64,000 nt of DNA from Rhodeus uyekii (taxonomy: Eukaryota > Chordata > Actinopteri > Cypriniformes > Acheilognathidae). Position numbers and translations under genes: made by a program. The DNA is taken from NCBI GenBank assembly GCA_037043235.1, contig JAWRVZ010000088.1, positions 1,054,001-1,118,000 of the forward strand, given 5' to 3'. Below, in pieces: positions 34,501 to 45,147 of the stretch (positions are counted from its first letter, which is position 1; the number at the start of each line of letters is the position of its first letter). The notes under the pieces were generated by a model, which was not told where the DNA came from, ran no database searches, and worked only from the letters and a program-made list of their open reading frames with translations.

Positions 34501-37500
34501 GTGATGGCCATGCTGCGCACCGTGGGCAGGCTTTCTGGAGGGGGCAGGCACAGGGTTTCCAGGGCAAAGTCCAGTGGGTAAATGAGGATGGTGCCAGTCT
34601 GCAGTCCACAGAAGAGCAGATGTTTCTGCTGGGCTAACTCCATACAGCACACTTCAGAGGACACGTCCATGCTGCCTGTCTGCACACCTGCGACAGGACA
34701 TTAATACTTTTAAAAGGATAAAAGTGAACATTCTGTCATTAATTACTGATCCTTGTGCCATTCTCAACTCCTAAGACTTTTCATCTTGGGAAAATAAATG
34801 AATCCATATGAATCCAGCAGTTTAGTACAGGTTCTTTTCCTTTTACATGATGACCAGAATGAATTGAGTCTTTTATTCACATATAGACATTGATCAGAGA
34901 ACATAAAAGCTCAATGAAACCATGCTTGACATGAGAACAAACCTCTTCCTGACGCTCGAACACGCTGCGTGACGCGGGACATGAGAATGAACTTCACTGG
35001 TTCTCGCTCATCAAGCAAACATGCTTCAGCTTCCGTTTAAGTGAGTTGATGAAAGTTTATATGTGGATAACAGGCTAAATTCAATCTGTACGTTAAATAA
35101 AGCAATTCTGTTTATTCTGACTAAACTGCTCAATCTATACGGATTAGTTTTATGATCTCTTTATGAACTTCAGAGGTACTTGCAAAGCTGTCAATGGAGG
35201 GACAGAAATCTCTGGTTGAAATCTTTGATCTCATCAGATTGATCTTAATTTGAGTTATGAAGAGGAACAAAAGTCTTTGGAATGGGTTTGAACAAATTTC
35301 ATTTTTAGGTGAATTTAGGTGTCATAATTACAACCAACATTCAATCAAAAAACATTACATTACATGCTTCACCTTCTGAACAGCTCCAGACAAAAACTTT
35401 GGTTTTATTTCCCTCTTTGACATAGAACACAGAGTCGCCATCTTTCGACAGGGCCACTAGGGGGCAGTACGCTGGGATGAAGCTCTTGCTCCGGTGCTTA
35501 GTGTTGTAGTCCAGGTGCCATACTTTGAGCTGGCTGGCAATAACAGAGGCAGAGATAATAGTGCGCTGATGTACGGCCAAAATGGACACGGCAGAATCCA
35601 TTACACCAATCCAGTCCAGCAGGGCTCCTGTGGTTACACTCCACACCTCGAAGAGAACAAGATCATCAACTTTCATTCAAGACAATGACAGCGAGATAAA
35701 ACTGTGCCCATCGGAGAACAGTAAAATGGTTGTAAAATGATTGTTAGGCTGCATAATTTAGGTCAGCCGGAACCGGGAACATTCCCATAACACCTGATGT
35801 ACTCGATACATCAGAAGAAGAATGGCATCTACGCTGATATTGGTCTCTGTTTATTCCGAGGTTATCGTGGTCAGCTGGATCCGGGCCGTATCCAGATCAG
35901 ATGAAGGACCTGGACACGAGCACAGCACTACCCTGAAGTGTCTGCGGAGACCGTGACTCTACTGGACCCTCCCCTGTGACGATCATGAACCCATCTCCAA
36001 CCGGACCAAACTGGACTTCATATTGGACTTGAATTGTTGTATAATAATCATGCACGGTTTGGCTGTTGGCCAGAGGAGAACTGGTCCCCCGACTGAGCCT
36101 GGTTTCTCCCAAGGTTTTTTCTCCATTCTATTCTTCATTCGTTACGTCACCTGCCGGAGTTTTGGTTCCTTGCCGCTGTCGCCTATGGCTTGCTCAGTTG
36201 GGGAAACTTAACACTTAAAATTCATCAATTGTATTGATTGGCTCTTCTAGAGCTGCTGTTCAGCCAAAACAAACCCCTGTAAAGCCGCTTTGAAACAATC
36301 TCTATCGTAAAAAGCGCTATATAAATAAAGGTTTAAAGAAAAAGAAAAAGAGAGGGATTAAACTGACCCGTATAATGCGATCCTGGGCGCTTGTGATGAT
36401 TTCGCTGCCGTCACTGCTCGAGACGGCACACAGAAGAGACGCATCATGCTGAAGATCCAGAACCTTCTGCACTGAAGTCAGCGTCACAAGGAACACGCAT
36501 AATGTTCTGTCACATCCTTCAACAGAGGAAAGCACATCATTCTTATTGTACGTTTTTGTATTTGTTCCTTTTTTTCCTTTTCTGTAACCCATTTAGTCAT
36601 TTTATTATAACATTTATTGAATTTAATTATTTTATACATACAACTATTTTCTTTTACAAATACATGCTAACATAAAATTTAATATTTATTTTGATCCACT
36701 GAGGTAAACAATTTTTCCATTGTTGTGTTCTAATAATTGTTTGGTTTTATTTTTTTTGGTTTGGAAGAATAACTTTTTTGTAAATGATTAGAGCATTGTA
36801 ATTATTATTTACTCATCAAACTCTGAATGTTCTCCTCACAAACAGAGAGAAGGGTATAATAGCATTTTAGTCTGAAGAACAATTCAGTGTAAAGTGTAAA
36901 CGTGCTCTTTGACCCGTGTCCCAAATGGCAGACTTACAATGTGCATATCTGTGAACGCAATAATCAAGTGCCAGCGATGAGAAACCTGCTGTAGAGCGTC
37001 TCATTTGTCATGTAGGTTTCTGAAGGGTGCTCATGTTTGCAACCTATATGCGCACATACAGAGCTCTGCAATAGACTTCTACCCGACAGTCAGAGTGACA
37101 TTACGTCATGTTAGTGTGGACTTGGAAGAACAGCGTTTGGGAGAGGGCAATGAAAACATGACTCAGTTGTAATGGCTGATAAATGGAAGAATGGCGGGGC
37201 TGTTCACACACTTCAAGAGTGATTGGTAACTGACACAGATAAGCAGGCAATGACTCGTGTTAGGCACCTGCAAACAGCAGTTTTTCATCCTCTGATGTTG
37301 TGAGGAACAAAGCTGGAGTGGGAAGATCCGCCACAGACTCAATCCCACGGCTCCACACCTGCACACACACACACACACCTTGACTGAAGCTGAAATTTGA
37401 CATTTTGCTCGGCCTTTACTGAAACAAAGCACATACTGAATGCAGACTGCCTTCCTCAAAAGCAATGAGTATCTTGGAGTGTTTGGTGAGTGTGAGAGAG

Positions 37501-39138
37501 CAGGTGATGTTGTGCTGTCCAGCGGAGCAGGGGAGAGGGGTGAGGGATTCCTGCCCCCCAGTGGAGATGTCATAAAAACAGAGCGCCCCCTCACTGCACA
37601 TGCATGCTATGGCATCTCCCACAACCCCGAGGACAGAACACCCCCCCGCAGGCAGCTCACGCAGCGGCTCCGCACTGTCCAAGTGCCACACTTTCACCTA
37701 GACGTCAAAGAATGGGAACTATAAACAACAAACAAACAATATTCTGCATCATATTAATATTTAAAGGAACCCTGTCATTACCGATTTTTAAGTACATCCC
37801 TTTTTAAAAATAATAATTATAAAAATGTTTATACTAGGCTGCTTAGGCTGGTTATGATCATCTTCCTTTCTTCAATCGAATGGATATGTGCAGAGGTGTG
37901 TGTTTGTACGGACACTGCATCAGTGATGCAGAAAAGCTGTTGTCCGCTTATCAGACACCATTTTCTCAGCGTGCCGTCGAGCGCAGTAGACAGACAGCTG
38001 TTGCTTTTATCCATCATCTTCAGCGACAGCACCCCCGCTGCACAGAGGAGGAGAAAACAGCCATCAGGACCGAACCAAAACTGTTTACTTGAACAGTTGA
38101 TGGAGTATTTTAAACAGTAAATGCAGCGAACTCCATCCCTGCATGTGCTGCAGATTTAATGACCATTTGCTGAATTTTACTACATTTAAGCAGAATTTTG
38201 CAAAAGTAAAAGTGTGAGAATTTGACGCGTTTGAAGTTTAAAGAGTTTGAACATTTAGAAAGTGTCAATTTGTAACATTAGTAACTCAAAGTGAAAAATA
38301 AATGCATTATATATGCATTTATATTTTACAGTACAAAAATTAAATATAAAATACTAACATATTTGTTTCTTTTCTATATATTTTTTTGTAATTAGAGTTA
38401 AAATAATAATAATTACTGAAACACCAGTGTGAATTTACGTAATCTCAATTAAACAGCTTTAAAGTCCAGCAACAAGATAAAAATAAAACTTTTAAAAACT
38501 GGCATCATAGAATCGTGAATATGCAAATATCATTAAATTATTGAACTATTCATTTGAAATGTATGGAGGGTGCATCAAGTAATACAAGTTGAGCCCAAAG
38601 TCTTCACGCTCAGTACAGATATTGCTTGGAATCAAGTCAAGAGAAAAAGCGGCCGAGTTCTTTCTCCCACGTGTCCTGATTTGCTTGTTTTCTGTCATGT
38701 TAATAACCTACCCGTGTGCCCAGAGAGAGTATGAAGAGTCTGTAGATGGCTTAAACTCCAGACTATGATCAGCCCGTCCTCTGAACCCGCAACCAACAGC
38801 TCCCTCTTTGAGCATAACACAACAGCCTTCACCCCTTCAAGAAAACACACACACTGCTATGAAATCACATTACGCTGAGCAGCAATAGGTTTAGTTTTAC
38901 TTTAACAAAAGCAAGATTGAGCTCCTTTATATGGGGTCACCTTTAGTGAACCCTGTAAGAGTGCTCTTCAATGGGCCGCCCGGAGCCTGAAAGATGCTGC
39001 ATTTGGGCACGAGCACTGGGTCCGTACAGGATCCAAACCAGTCCATGCACTGGGAGCACAGCTGACCAATCATAGAGGGGTAGAGATCTGCAAGACCCTG
39101 CAGCCTGGAGAAGATCTCCGTGACCAGAAACGAAGGAT
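31506..39138 (-). CDS. nwd1-like: WD-repeat protein resembling NWD1 (C-terminal part, ten exons)
   Basis: Exons on the - strand, each with GT-AG borders and in one frame: 38941-39138, 38713-38834, 37910-38037, 37437-37697, 37268-37358, 36368-36516, 35373-35646, 34134-34687, 31954-32059, 31506-31816. The first visible exon reads LADLYPSMIGQLCSQCMDWF and FQAPGGPLKSTLTGFTKG, then WD repeats follow: GSEDGLIIVWSL, TALDGTLRKWCL, VKVWHLDSAEPL, SAQDRIIRVWSVTTG, GSQDCVQKLWNL, TGSLDKTIKVWDVSSG. This linker-plus-propeller layout is that of NACHT-WD proteins such as NWD1. The NACHT ATPase part is not in the window. The protein ends NTCVLL, so its last four residues fit a CaaX prenylation box with Leu, the geranylgeranyl type. 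The gene name is by resemblance; other NACHT/WD proteins remain possible. Introns hold an LTR, a hAT element, a MITE and an L2 tail. Confidence 0.72.
32601..33012 (+). mobile_element. Probable solo LTR, antisense in an nwd1-like intron
   Basis: Starts TGTTATGATGACG and ends CCGTTACA (TG...CA). The flanks GATGC and GATCC match at 4 of 5 bases. It has a TATA-like box (cactataaaagactc near 32743) and a late ATTAAA (near 32964). A short internal duplication 'tgtcctgactcatacgcc' occurs twice. Confidence 0.55.
33277..33948. mobile_element. hAT-like DNA element in an nwd1-like intron
   Basis: The left end CAGGCCCCGTCCACACGG and the right end, read on the other strand as GAGGCCACGTCCACACGATG, are inverted repeats. 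Internal 'cgtccacacgcatccgg' words repeat the same theme. No transposase frame. Target duplication not resolved. Confidence 0.5.
34718..35335. repeat. MITE-like element, second copy of the family at 9317
   Basis: Shares 'cttttattcacatata' and 'gaacataaaagctcaa'-like words and a similar right end (tttaggtgaatttagg) with 9317-10000. Strongly diverged. It lies in the nwd1-like intron upstream of exon 34134-34687. Confidence 0.4.
35731..36333 (+). mobile_element. L2 retrotransposon 3' fragment
   Basis: It matches the 3' part of the L2 at 10385-12232 from 'gtaaaatgattgttaggctg' through 'ggtcagccggaaccgggaac' to the tail 'aaaaagcgctatataaat'. It keeps an internal part (gagcctggtttctcccaagg) that the first copy has lost. 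5'-truncated, no RT. Confidence 0.8.
36517..37267. other. nwd1-like intron without recognised repeat
   Basis: A/T-rich intron between exons 37268-37358 and 36368-36516. Nothing recognised. Confidence 0.5.
38038..38712. other. nwd1-like intron without recognised repeat
   Basis: A/T-rich intron between exons 38713-38834 and 37910-38037. Nothing recognised. Confidence 0.5.
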
Positions 39139-39189
39139 CTTAAAACAGAGTGAGATAAAGAATTGATCAAGTAAAAAAAAAAACCTGTA

Positions 39190-39455
39190 TGAATTTCTTT
39201 CTTCTGCTGAACAGAAAAGAAGATCATTTGAAGAATATTGGTTAGCAAACAGCTGATGGAACCCATTGACTTCCATTGTATGGAGTAAATACTAAAAGTG
39301 GGGCACATCAACTTTTATGATTATTGACATTCTTTGAAGAAATAACTTATTTGGCATTCAGCAAAACAAAGAAAGTCGTACAGGTATGAAACAACTTTGG
39401 GGCAAGAAAATAACAGAATATCCATTTTTGGATGAGCTGTCCCTTTAAGAGTGCT
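39190..39455. repeat. Dispersed fish repeat next to the array
   Basis: Words such as 'acccattgacttccattgta', 'gaaagtcgtacaggtatgaa' and the end 'gatgagctgtccctttaag' are typical of a common cyprinid repeat whose end resembles the complement of 'aaaggaatagttca' at 9317. It separates the last visible nwd1-like exon from the tandem array. Confidence 0.5.
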
Positions 39456-39485
39456 CTAAAAACTGACAAATGAATAAAGAAAAGA

Positions 39486-39637
39486 TTGAGAAAGCCAACT
39501 TAGTGATATTGTATCTAAACTTATTATTATTAAGTTGGCTTGAGAAAGCCAACTTAGTGATATTGTATCTAAACTTATTATTATTATTATTATTAAGTTG
39601 GCTTGAGAAAGCCAACTTAGTGATATTGTATCTAAAC

Positions 39638-39674
<37 letters not shown>

Positions 39675-39743
39675 GTTGGCTTGAGAAAGCCAACTTAGTG
39701 ATATTGTATCTAAACTTATTATTATTTTTTTTATTATTATTTT
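39486..39743. repeat. Stem-loop / (TTA)n minisatellite, four copies
   Basis: The unit is a perfect inverted repeat (arms AAGTTGGCTT and AAGCCAACTT around GAGA), then 'agtgatattgtatctaaact', then (TTA)n of different length in each copy. The first copy lacks its left arm. Open frames across it (LNLLLLSWLEKAN) are translated simple repeat, not genes. Confidence 0.9.
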
Positions 39744-40549
39744 TCTTCTTACCTAAAATTCTAAAAGAATCTCCTCGTACAGCTTTAAAGCTACAACCAC
39801 TAAACTCTGCTCAGACTTCAGACCTGTTCTGACTTGAGTTGCTATATCATTTCAGACTGATCAGACTTATGATTTTTGATAAAATTGAAGATTAAAATCA
39901 TAAAAAGTTCCATAGACTTTACATTGAACTAAAATTCACCAATCAGAGGGCTTAGATTACTGAGCCCGCCTTAAGGCTTCAAACTAATCAGAGCTCTAGA
40001 AGGAGCGTCCATCACTGAAGATTGAACGAATCAGAGCGCTGTTAGTCTCTGCCAGAAACTGATAGAGCCGCCATTACTGCTGGAGAGACAGAGATCATAA
40101 TCTCCTAAAATAGATTTATGTGAGAGAGTTTATGATCAAACGGAAATTGTTTCCGATTATCAAGTAACCACTGCAGTGTGTTTGCTTGAAGATTTATGCA
40201 CTTATATGGCCAAATTGTGACTCTCATTCGTGTTTACTCGGTGAAGGCTTTCCCCCCGCTGAGTACATTACTATGGGAACGGCAACTCTCAATGAAGTTC
40301 AAACGCGCGTCCTCGCGCACTCGCGTCAGTTTATTTATAACTTATGCCTGAGTAAATATTACATTGCCTTGATTCCTTTATCTGCTATAATTGCCGTGTT
40401 GAACTGAAGTCTGACATGGCAGATCGATTCAATCTGAAAACTGCTTGAGATTAGAAAAAACAGCATTACTATCCCCATTGTAATTGTGCAGGAATGATTT
40501 AAGAAATACTAATATTTAAGTTATTTTATTTCACATGAAGAAAGGCTTT

Positions 40550-40583
40550 ATACACACACACACATATATACATATACATATAC

Positions 40584-40634
<51 letters not shown>

Positions 40635-40640
40635 CATATC
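40550..40640. repeat. CA / TA microsatellite in unit 1
   Basis: A short (CA)n, then catata repeats, then (TA)n. It occupies the position of the expanded TA arrays of later units. Confidence 0.85.
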
Positions 40641-41129
40641 TATCTATACACACATTTATATAGTAAATAAATGTATAAAGGGCTCAATATATATGCAGTG
40701 GAACTGCAGTCTGTTTAGAAAGTGGTAAGACTATATTAATAATGCTTAATTACATCTTTAAAATAGAAATAAAACAAAGTATTATTCACATTAGTGAAAA
40801 CTGACCGTTAAAAGCCAAGGATGTAATTAAACCGTAAACATTTTTATAAACTAATTGCAATTTTCAACACTTTGGGGATCAAAAAGCATTGTTATTTATT
40901 TTTTGGTATTTCGTTACAACACCGATGATCCCTCATGATGAAAAAACTCCATGTATGTTCCCTAGATGCCATTTTGTGCACTAACCAAGTATTGCAACAC
41001 TTCTGTAATCAATTATTAATTTACTCATGTTTATTACCAATGTAAATGTTGTTTATTTTAGATTTATATTTAATATTCATTATTATTCTTTGATATTTCA
41101 GACCACTCACTGTTCAGCTGAATCATCAA

Positions 41130-41575
41130 TAACCTCCAGTCTCTGCGTCAACTGACTTTTGTGTTCTTTAAAACATTAAATCTCACTAGTGACTTGTTAA
41201 ATAACATTCATTCTCGTCAGTGACATGTTAACTCATGTTAAATCTCACAAGCGACCTACGAATTAACAAATCTCACTAGCGAGATGTTAGTTCACACTAA
41301 ATGTCAATAGCGTCTTGTTAATTAACGTTAAATCTTGCTAGCAACATGCTAGATCACGCAAATTCTCACTAGTGACATGCTAGATCATGCTAAATCTTGA
41401 TAGCAACTTGTTAATTAACAATAAATCTTGCTACCAATATGCTAATTCAGCGAATTCTTGCCAGCAACATGCTTATTTATGTTAAATGTTGCTATTGACT
41501 TCGGAATTCATTCTAAATCTTGCTAGCAACAAGATAATTAACATTAAATCTTGCTAGCAAAATTGATTATCAATT
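41130..41575. repeat. Degenerate minisatellite of about 30-40 bp period in unit 1
   Basis: Repeated variants of 'ttaaatcttgctagcaacat' followed by 'gctaattaac'; early copies read 'aaatctcactagtgacttgt'. A much shorter version remains in units 3, 4 and 5 (for example 52015-52160). Confidence 0.7.
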
Positions 41576-41801
41576 GATTAAAGATTAAATTATGATCAAA
41601 GAACATAACGACACCTTAGTAACTGCCTAGAAACAACGCAAGGCAATAACTAACAAGTGTATATATGCTCAAGATCTAATTCTTTCCATCTATCTATCTG
41701 TAAACTTAAACAACTTTTTAAGCTTTTACAAATAAATTTAACTTTCAGGATAGGCTTTCTCAAGCCAACTGAAGTTTATATCATAAACTTCCTCTATCTA
41801 G

Positions 41802-41997
41802 TTATTATTATTATTAAGTTGGCTTGAGAAAGCCAACTTAGTGATATTGTATCTAAACTTATTATTATTATTATTATTATTATTAAGTTGGCTTGAGAAA
41901 GCCAACTTAGTGATATTGTATCTAAACTTATTATTAAGTTGGCTTGAGAAAGCCAACTTAGTGATATTGTATCTAAACTTATTATTATTATTATTAT
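41802..41997. repeat. Junction 1/2: stem-loop / (TTA)n minisatellite, three copies
   Basis: Same unit as 39486-39743, with (TTA)n spacers of unequal length. It bridges the CTAG end of unit 1 and the TC start of unit 2. Confidence 0.85.
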
Positions 41998-43536
41998 TCT
42001 TCTTACCTAAAATTCTCAATGCATCTCCTCCTAGAGCTTTAAAGCTACAACCACTAAACTCTGCTCAGACTTCAGACCTGTTCTGACTTGAGTTGCTATC
42101 CCTTTTCAGACTGATCAGACTTATGATTTTTGATAAAACTGAAGATTAAAGTCATAAAATCTCCATAGACTTTCACTAATGAAGTGAAAACTGAATTTTA
42201 GATAGAGCGTCCACTCCATCTGTTGGTAACATCACAACATTACACCTGATATATAATACATTTCAATACAGTATGTGTGAACATGTCCATTCCAATGGGC
42301 ATGCATTTTATTTTTTTAAATCCTGAAAAAAAACTTGCAGGTCTACAATCGATTTTTTACTTTAATTAGTAAGTTAAATCTCTCTATTTTACATTCATAA
42401 TATCACAAAATTACACCCCTGTCAGTGAGAGCACTGAAGTTTGAACGAATCAGAGCGCTGCAATTCAAAGCCTCAAAGCTTTTCAAAGACGCCATTACTG
42501 CTGGAGAGAGAGATCATAATCTCCTAAAATAGATTTATGTGAGAGAGTTTATGATCAAACGGAAATTGTTTCCGATTATCAAGTAACCGCTGCAGCGTGT
42601 TTCCTTGAAGATTTATGCACTTATATGGCCAAATTCTGACTCTCATTCGTCTTTACTCGGCAACGGAGTACATTACTATGGGGAAGGTAAGTGAAGTTTA
42701 AACGCGCGTCCTCCTGGACTCGCGCCAACGCATAACCGTCTAAGCACCTACGTTTATTTATAGCGCTCATTTATGTACTTTATTGCCGAATTCTGACTCT
42801 CGCTCGTGTGTTCATGGGGAAGACACATGTAAAAAGGCTTCCCTGAGCAGCGCTGACTCTCTTCAAATGCAGCGTCTAACAGTCAAAGTTATTTATAACT
42901 AATTCTTGAGTATATAGTTACATTGTGTTAATTCTTTTATCTGCTTTTAACTAAAGTCTGACTCCTGTTCTCGAGTTCAAACGCGCTTCCTGAGCAGATT
43001 CGCTGATAGATCGATGTTTTGTGAACACTTAAACAATAAATGAAATAAGGTATTTAAAAGGATGCAAAAACGATGGCAGATCGATTCAAACTGTAAACTG
43101 CTTGAGATTAAAAAAAACTGCATTACTCTGCTGCATTACATGAGCAGGAATTATTTAAAAAATACTAATATTTAAGTTATTTTGTTTCCCATGGAGGAAG
43201 GCTTTATACAAATATTACATTGCGTTGATTCCTTTATCTGCTATAATTGCCGTGTTGAACTGAAGTCTGACATGGCAGATCGAGTCAATCTGAAAACTGC
43301 TTGAGATTAGAAAAAACTGCATTACTCTCCTCATTGTACTTTAGCAGGAATTATTTTAAAAATACTAATATTTAAGTTTGTTTCCCATGAAGGAAGGATT
43401 TACATATACATCTAAAAAGTATGTATTAGAGGCTCCATATACGCGCGTCCTCCCGCATTCGCGCGTCCACGCCTAAGCGCCTACGTTTATTTATAGCGCG
43501 TAAATTTATTCACACACATACATGCATATCTATCTA

Positions 43537-43870
43537 TGTCACAAGGCGCAGGATCGTGTGCGATGCGGAGCATACGCGGAGCCAGAAATGCAAGTAAACA
43601 CTTTATTCAATAACAAAAACAAAAGCACGCGATGGTGCAAACTCAACAGAAATAACATCCACACACGACTAGGGAACATAACATTAACAATCGACAACAG
43701 GGGAGTGAACATGGAGAACTTAAATACTGACTATGATTAACAGAAACACAAAACACCTGTGACTGATAAGTGCTAATGGGAACTGGGTGAGGTGAGATCA
43801 GGAACGGGGAACATGTGACACAGACAAGGTAAACTAAGAGTCCAGGGTGAAAACTAACATAAACGTGACA
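43537..43870 (-). mobile_element. Solo LTR in unit 2 with 5-bp target duplication
   Basis: Read on the - strand it starts TGTCACGTTTATG and ends CCTTGTGACA, with an AATAAA near the end (ttgaataaagtgtttac). The flanks are ATCTA at 43532-43536 and ATCTA at 43871-43875. 334 bp and no internal genes. The inner ORF of 72 residues has no known counterpart and is not a gene. Confidence 0.8.
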
Positions 43871-43885
43871 ATCTACATCTATATT

Positions 43886-44020
43886 GTAAATATAAAGGGC
43901 TCCATATACATGCAGTGTAACTGCTGTCTGTTTTGAAAGTGGTAAGACTACATAAATAATGCTTAATTACATCTTTAAAATAGAAATAAAACAAAGTATT
44001 ATTCACAGTATCACAGTACC

Positions 44021-44060
<40 letters not shown>

Positions 44061-44204
44061 ACACACATCTATTTAGTATATATAAAAGGCTACATATAGT
44101 GTAACTGTGGTGTAACTGCAGTCTCTTTTGAAAGTGATTAGCCTATATTAATAATGCTTAATTACAGCTTTAAAATAGAAATAAAACAAAGTATTATTCA
44201 CAGT

Positions 44205-44253
<49 letters not shown>

Positions 44254-44261
44254 CTCTATAC

Positions 44262-44335
<74 letters not shown>

Positions 44336-44419
44336 CACATCTATTTAGTATATATAAAAGGCTACATATACATGCAGTGTAACTGCAGTCTCTTTTGAAA
44401 GTGATTAGCCTATACTAAT
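43886..44419. repeat. Composite sub-repeats with long (TA)n and (CA)n, unit 2
   Basis: A roughly 180-250-bp sub-unit recurs: 'gtgtaactgcagtctctttt', 'gaaagtgattagcctata', 'aatgcttaattacagcttta', then (TA)n and (CA)n. Lengths vary between copies. ORFs such as YIYIYIYI are microsatellite translations. Confidence 0.85.
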
Positions 44420-45090
44420 TGTCAGAAAGCCTGTCCTAGGAACGAATATTTTGTTGTTGTTGTTGGGGTCCCGGTATTAGTGACGCACACCGGTAGTCGA
44501 TGACTGTTCATCTTTATGTTGCTGACTGTGTTCCGTGTCATGCGTGCGTTCATGCACTACCTGTAAGTACATTATGTATGTTATATATTTGCGAGTAGAT
44601 GCCGTGAAGATCATTAGTAATCTCCGATGTTTATATCGTTCGTGTTTTACCGTTTGTTCGGCCGTAATTTGCCGAACTAATCTGCTGAGTCATCACTAGA
44701 CGCGTTGGTGTTGCTCCGATACGGCGCGCGTTACAGCGCGAGTGTTTGTTTATGTTATTGATTATGGCAGTGTGTTATTTAGTGTGATACTGTATCTCTG
44801 TCGACTTTATTATGATTATTATAGCTGACATTTGTACAGTGTATTCGTTTACTATGTTTATTACTCATTTGTGTATACAGTTCAATGACACTAATGTTGT
44901 AAAATCATTTCTCTTTATTTCCTATGTAGACCACGCATACGCACACCCATATAATCTCACAGTTATATACCTGCATCTGGATTACAAATAAATGCTTCAT
45001 AACAAAAGGATCACTTCTCCATTCCTGATTCTCTGACCGGAATCTGATCCATATTTGGCCGCCTCAACCAGATAAAATCTTTAACGTAGT
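44420..45090 (+). mobile_element. 5' LTR of the BEL/Pao retroelement
   Basis: Starts TGTCAGAAAGCCTG. It matches 51216-51883 over its whole length as far as I can compare; the only difference I see is three extra bases here (actaatgttg against actgttg). The right border is set just before the sequences diverge (tgggacttcac here). Confidence 0.85.
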
Positions 45091-45147
45091 GGGACTTCAC
45101 TACATTTATGGTCCTTCGAGCCGGATTGAGAGCAAGATCAAACCAAT
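45091..45147 (+). promoter_or_regulatory. BEL/Pao leader with probable primer-binding region
   Basis: Lies between the LTR and the gag-pol start. It holds two TGG-led words that could pair with a tRNA 3' end: TGGGACTTCACTAC right at the LTR edge and TGGTCCTTCGAGCCGG at 45109-45124. The second resembles a leader word I have seen in other BEL elements. The tRNA cannot be assigned here. Confidence 0.4.

Larger units (their letters stand above)
39744..41801 (+). mobile_element. Helitron-like tandem unit 1 (divergent)
   Basis: Starts TCTTCTTACCTAAAATTCT. Ends with a 9-bp stem (GAAGTTTAT, loop ATC, ATAAACTTC at 41771-41791), then CTCTAT and CTAG at 41798-41801, followed by T. It lacks the solo LTR of other units and keeps a longer internal minisatellite. 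Sequence differs from units 2-6 just after the start (ctaaaagaatctcctcgtac). No Rep/helicase is encoded. Confidence 0.6.

Noticed and set aside
34197..34637. 146-residue ORF on the + strand
   Set aside because: Shadow of the long nwd1-like exon on the other strand.
39470..39832. Leu-rich ORF (LNLLLLSWLEKAN repeats) and its copies at 41841, 52447, 57423 and 60479
   Set aside because: Direct translation of the stem-loop plus (TTA)n minisatellite; no start context, conservation or non-repeat content.
43522..43740. 72-residue ORF present in three copies (also 54064 and 62116)
   Set aside because: It lies inside and opposite to a solo LTR with target duplications; three copies reflect array duplication, not gene conservation.
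44154..44348. Tyr/Ile-rich ORFs (YIYIYI) here and at 54694, 59330, 59587, 62553 and 62788
   Set aside because: Translated (TA)n microsatellite.
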